Of a DNA stretch of 64,000 nt, positions 55,601 to 61,600 are shown piece by piece; position 1 is the first letter of the stretch; each line of letters opens with the position of its first letter. The notes beneath the pieces were generated by a model. The model worked only from the letters and a program-made list of their open reading frames with translations, was not told the origin of the DNA and ran no database searches. The translations under genes and the position numbers were made by a program. The DNA is taken from contig VXCM01000455.1 of NCBI GenBank assembly GCA_014773175.1, forward strand, positions 62,001 through 126,000, written 5' to 3'. This DNA comes from Lucifuga dentata (lineage: Eukaryota; Chordata; Actinopteri; Ophidiiformes; Bythitidae).

Positions 55601-58600
55601 ACTGACCATGCTGAGCCCCAGGTGCAGACCCACACCCACCACTGGGACCACAGGATAGAGCGGCAGCTGTCCAGTGAGCAGCTGATCCAGGCTCGCANCC
55701 CACCACTGGGACCACAGGATAGAGCGGCAGCTGTCCAGTGAGCAGCTGATCCAGGCTCGCAGGGACGAGCTGCCTCAGGAAGTTTGGAGGGAACAGGCAG
55801 AGAGGCGGGAGAAACGGACACTGGAGAGACAAACATCCAGCGAGCAGGAGGGCCAAGGTGGCCACGAAGCCAGGCGGAGAGAGAGGGACCGACACCGGCT
55901 GGAGAGACAGGAATCCAGTGAACATGACAAGGAGCAATCAGACAGACGTTCCGCAGGAGGGTGAGAATTNGAGACAGGAATCCAGTGAACATGACAAGGA
56001 GCAATCAGACAGACGTTCCGCAGGAGGGTGAGAATTTCTGAGGCGGTTTCATGTATTCTTCTTAGTTTCAACGTAGGATTCCAGAGCAAAATTTCTAACA
56101 AAAATACAGCCCTACATGATGATGACAGATGCTCTTAGTTTTTTCTTGAAATGGTCTTCTGAATTTGAATGTGGCTGGTGTTGTGGTTGCCTGCAGAGAA
56201 AAGAGATCCACACTGGCAGACATCGTAGAACAGCTTCAAGAAAGAGAGGCAGCTCAGGTCTGTTATGCTTTTCATTCACATGTATTGTTTACAAATACTT
56301 GTATGATTTTATGTCACATACATGCCATATGGGTGGGTGCACAAAATGTTTACTGACACTCTTATCTCTACCTCAGGCCCGTGGTGAGGTGCCCCGCATG
56401 CCTAATGGAATACCTGAGAAGTCTTCCCGTCCTGACCGGCCTCGAGCTCGGGACAGACCAAAACCACGGCGTCGGCCACGACCCAAAGAACCAGGAGAGA
56501 CGACGCGGCGGTCCAGGTCTGCGCCAGCTCAGAGCAGCCCAGCGACCCCACAGCCACCAACACACACCGCACACCATGAGGGCTTCCTTTTCCGCAAGCT
56601 GGACATCGAGAGCCTGAAGAAGAGCACCAATAGGTGGGCGTTCAGGGTCATAACAGCTGCATGAGCAGATGTTAGATGTAATAGAGAAGGAGGGGGACAT
56701 TGGTGTCATTAGCATCAGACTTTGGGGGTTTGATTGGCCCTAAAGTAACTGCAGATGGCATTGTTTCTGATGAACCATTCCGGACTCAAAACAAAAGAAA
56801 TCAAGCATAAATGTTCAGCCTTTCTACTTGGTTTTTATATGATGTAAGTGCACTGTTAACATTCACTAACATAGCTTCAGTGACTGAAATAGCTTTGAGT
56901 CAATCCTACAGCTCTCTATTGGCGTTTCAAAGTAATATCTAACAATAAGTTAGCAAAACATGAGAAGAGCAGGCATGAAAGTTTGCCAGTTTAGAAGCGA
57001 GTTCTGGATGACTTTATATAACACTCACTTTATAACTGACAAAGTATTGGGTCTATTCCTCTCTAGTGTTGCTACCTTGCAGAGTGGTTTTACTGAAAGG
57101 CCAGTTTTGCTGTGTGTGTGTAGCAGCAATAATAGTGCTACAAATACCAAGGGGGAGGGAGAAATTTTAGGCCACAAGGAGCCATTGTCCAGAAGTTGCT
57201 CACAAAATAATTTTGTTTGCTAGGAAAATTAATATTGTTGCCTTGGGAATCTGGAAATACACATCTAGGACAATGCCATCTAGAGCCCCTGTGAAACTAA
57301 GTTTGGAGTAATATGCAAATTTTGGGTAAAATATATGGTCAATTGGCAAGTCAAATAGTACTCGCAAATAATGGTTAGAGATTGCCTTTTTAGAGTTATT
57401 ATTAATCGTCCTGGATTACCAGATGTGTGAGTTTACCACATGAGAGAAAATCAGACAATGTTAAGTCTCAGTGTGTAGCAGTTTTGCCCATTTTTGCTTA
57501 ATTTGTCATAATTTGTTCTCTTCTGCGGCAAACCCATCTCTGCAGGTCCGAGGTTGGGCAGAATAATTCTCTAAAAACACAATTTGACTCATGTTGGGCA
57601 TGTGCTGTTTACGATGACATCGTTGCCCCCTCCATTTTTTTTGATTGATAGTAGTACAGCAGCAGTGATAGCAGGGGCATGACTTTAGTATGCTAAGCTA
57701 ACCAGCTAACACACTCAGCTGACACTTCCTATGTCATGTTTACAAGATGCATGACTGCCATCGGCTCAGATCACAACACAACATACTGTGTGCAATAAAC
57801 AGCTAAACTTGAGGTTAAAGAAATGATGGTGCATGATGGCTTGAACATACAGTATGTAGTTTCAAGAGATCACACGACATTTTTGAGTTTTACCTAATTT
57901 TTCACCTGTAATTTTCACATTATGAAAATTTTCCCTTCTTGTTTCCTGTTGTTCATTCTGAATTGTATTTTTCTGTCCACTCCCAAAGAATGTTAACTTT
58001 GACCAGTTTGTGGCCCAACTAATAGATTCCTGTCGTTGACAGAAAAATACAAGTCATGCTACAATACAGAAAAACTCGAGTGAAGAAGTGATATATACTT
58101 TGTTGTGATGCTTGTTGCACCATCATCTGAGCTGTGAAACATTTGGTGTTTCTAAAATATTATAACAGCTAGAAAGTGACTGGAAAAGAAAGTAGTTAAC
58201 ACAGAAAAGTTACTCTCTCAAAAATTTAATAATCAAGTTATCCCCTCAATAATGGCGTTTGTAGATACATCATAGTCATATTTGGCTTTAGCTTCAGAAT
58301 ATTTTTTGTATATTCTCTGTGATGCTGAGGATCAGAATAAGAAGTCAACAAACAGCACCCAGCAGACATCTCACTGCTTGTACAAACATGCATGATGCCT
58401 CTGTTGCTTGTTAATCTAATGTTAGCCTACAGAATGAAACAGCAGAAGTGGTCGGCAGGCTAACGGACTGAATGGCTGCTGATTGATTGATGGATGGGGG
58501 GAGGTTGAAGTTTGATTTAGCAGCACACACACACACACACACACACTATCCCTAGAAGCCACGGATGACCACCCATGCCTCTGCTTCCTCCCGTGAGACA

Positions 58601-61600
58601 CCACTTTCAAAATCACAGCATCTGAACGGCTAAGTCTCTCCCTGCACTGCCCCCTAGTGGCTGGGCTGACCACAGCTAACCGCTCATCTCTTTACCACCT
58701 GTGGATGAGTTCCACTCGCGCCCGCTCAAGCCCATGGATGAGTTTCTCGTATGTACATGCATAGCTATGTACATGTCAAAGGTAACATATAATCCTGAAT
58801 GGCTTAAATCTGGACAAGTGTGAATCTCCAAAGAACTCGCTTGGCTTATTGTATGCTCTCATGTTCAAAATTGATTGGAAGAGGGTGTCTGAGAGGTGGG
58901 ATTTTTCCACCAATCAATCTTGACAAAGAGGGGAGGGGAAGAGAGGTTACAATAAGTCTTTGAGGGAGAATTGAGATTCTGCCTGTCTTTGTTACACAGC
59001 TAAACAACAAGCCACTGAGTGTGTTTCTGTGCACATTGTTATTCTTTTATTATTCAGGATACCAAAGTGTTGTTTTTTTAATAAAACATGGTGCATGTGA
59101 ATGATGTATCCTGTTTACAATAATGTGGCGAGCTGAATGAGAAACAGCCAGCAACTGCCAACTGTTGTACAAGCTGAGAAATCTGTCGATCTGTTCCTCG
59201 TCAGCATGTTAAGATCTCTTTCAAAGTACCAGGAAAACTTTATTATCATGAGAAAATATGTGTATCTTATTTTTGTATGTTATTGATATCCTCTATTTTG
59301 GTCCATCAAAGCCCTAATGTCATCTTAAGGTCATTTTATTGTCTTGAACTTAAACATGATGCTCTGTATGTGGCATTAGTAGCCTTTTAACCATGTATTC
59401 CATGCACCAGTAGCTGTGAGTCAAGAATATTATTAGTTTGTGAATAATATACCTAAATCTGGATGAAACAATGGGGTAGAAATGCTGTGTGCATGTAAAC
59501 ACACTCTCAGAAGGAGAAGCATGAGCAGATTTTACTTGTGTTGTTACAAAAATACCATTTAACCAAACTCCTCTCTTTCCTTTCTCCTCTGAAATGCTGC
59601 TGGCTGCTCCTCTCGTCTCCTCCAAGGTAAGTCATATATAAACCTCACCACACTATAGTAGCCTTCTACTGGGAGACTCTGGAGCAACTGCAATGATGAG
59701 CAAGAGAAGGGTCACGTAACTAATGGAGACAGCTACACATCTGTGTGCTAATTTCTGCTGCTGAGTTAGCAAGGCCACTTTTTCTGTAAATGTTGTATCG
59801 ATAAAAGCAAAGCCATCAGAGCAAGCTCAATCAGTTGAGAAGGTTACAACGCAACTGTCCATGAGACTTAACCCTCAAAGGATGAACTTTGCGTCATCAC
59901 ACAGCTGTTCCTTTGTGGAGGGAAAAAAATGTGGAATAACTTCTGAACTGTTTGTTTCAAATGGGATTGTAAAGACTGGCAAAGTCCAGACATCCAAGGC
60001 TTTCCAGCAAGGTTTAGTATTGGCCGACTTGGCTGGAGCGAGCCACTGTAAGGCAGTGAAGCATTTGCAGCTGTGTCAACAGATGTGGGACAATCATGAA
60101 ACAGAGGTCCGAGTGTCCAGAAAGGGGCTAAGATGAGATCACATCAAGTCGAGTATGTCTCAGACTGCCTTCTATGCCATGTGCCACTATCTGCATGCAT
60201 GCTTCCTAAATCCTTTTGGTGTCATTGAGCACATCTCCTCCACAGTATGTCTCCAACAGGATCTATCCTCGTCATCGTTTTTGCTTTTGCCCAATACAAG
60301 TTCTTCCTCAGTCCATCTTTGCTGTTCTTCTCCACATCTTCTTGGGTCTTCCTCTGTTGAATTTTTCCCTCTGGCATCCAAAACCACTATTTTTGCATTG
60401 CCTGTGTTTTCTCATTGTAACATGTCCAATCCATCGCCATTTACTTCTTGCCATGTCTTCCATGATGCCTCCTTGTTGGCACCGTTTCCTCACTTCTGTA
60501 TTCAGTATCCTTTCTGGCCATCTAATCTGTGTGTGTGGGCTCTGGGATTTACCAGTGTTTATTAGTTTGGTCTTGCTCACACCAATCCTTATTCCTCCCT
60601 TCTGTGTAATTCTGTTAGGTTCAACTGTCTTCTGTTTGTGTGTTGTGGCATTAGAGCACAGACACACATCATCTGCATAATCAGTGTCTTGGACCTGGGT
60701 TGCTGTATCGTTGGATTTCAGTTTGAGCATTCTTCTTCTTTGTTTCTTTCATAATCCGATCAACAATAATTAGGGAGACAGAGAACATCCTGTATAGTTC
60801 TCGTGATCTTTTATGAAATTCCGTAGTATCTTAAGACTTTAAAATTTGAGTAGTTTCAAAGTTTTTATGAAAGTCAGTGAAATTCAGGTATCAGGCGACT
60901 TCCCACTGCATTGCTACACAATGTTTCTCTGAATAAATGTCTGTTCAGCGCAAGATTGACCTTTCTGGAGTTCTGCTTGTTCGATTCTTAATTGTCTTAC
61001 AGTAGCATGTTGGATTCTTGTTACGATGACCCGTGTAAACACTTTTGACATAACTGACAATAAGTTACCTCCTCTCCAGTTAATGCAGTCTGCAATGCTT
61101 CTTTTTGTTGGAAGTTTCACGATGAGACCTTCATGTCAGTCACTCTGTAGTTTCTCCTATGCCAAATGACTTTAAATGAAGTACACTGTAAAATGTGACA
61201 AGTTGATCTTACTTAAAAAAAAATCTAGGAAACTGATTGCCTTGAAAAGGGTAAGTAAATATAACTATATAGTCTTAAGTTCAAGCAGACATAAACATAG
61301 CTTAAGACTAACAGTTATATTTACTTACCTTTTTCAAGGCAATCTTTTTCCTAGATTTTTTTTAAGATCAACTTGTCACATTTTACAGTGTCTAGGAGCT
61401 TTTCTGTTGTCATTTCAAAGTGTACTAGTTTCACTGTCCGTCATTTGAGGGTTAAAGAACTTTCAAGCACAAGTGGACCAAGATTCTTCTGGAACCACAT
61501 TGTGCTCCTTCAACGAACTGTCACAATTTACAGCCTTTTAGTATGTCCGCCTGTTTTTTCCTCCTGGGGTCTCAACCTTCCTCAAATTTTGATAGATTCA

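Noticed and set aside
60155..60680. Plus-strand frames of 136 and 154 codons
   Set aside because: They lie opposite the antisense LINE remnant, whose minus-strand frame carries the recognisable YADD and RT motifs.
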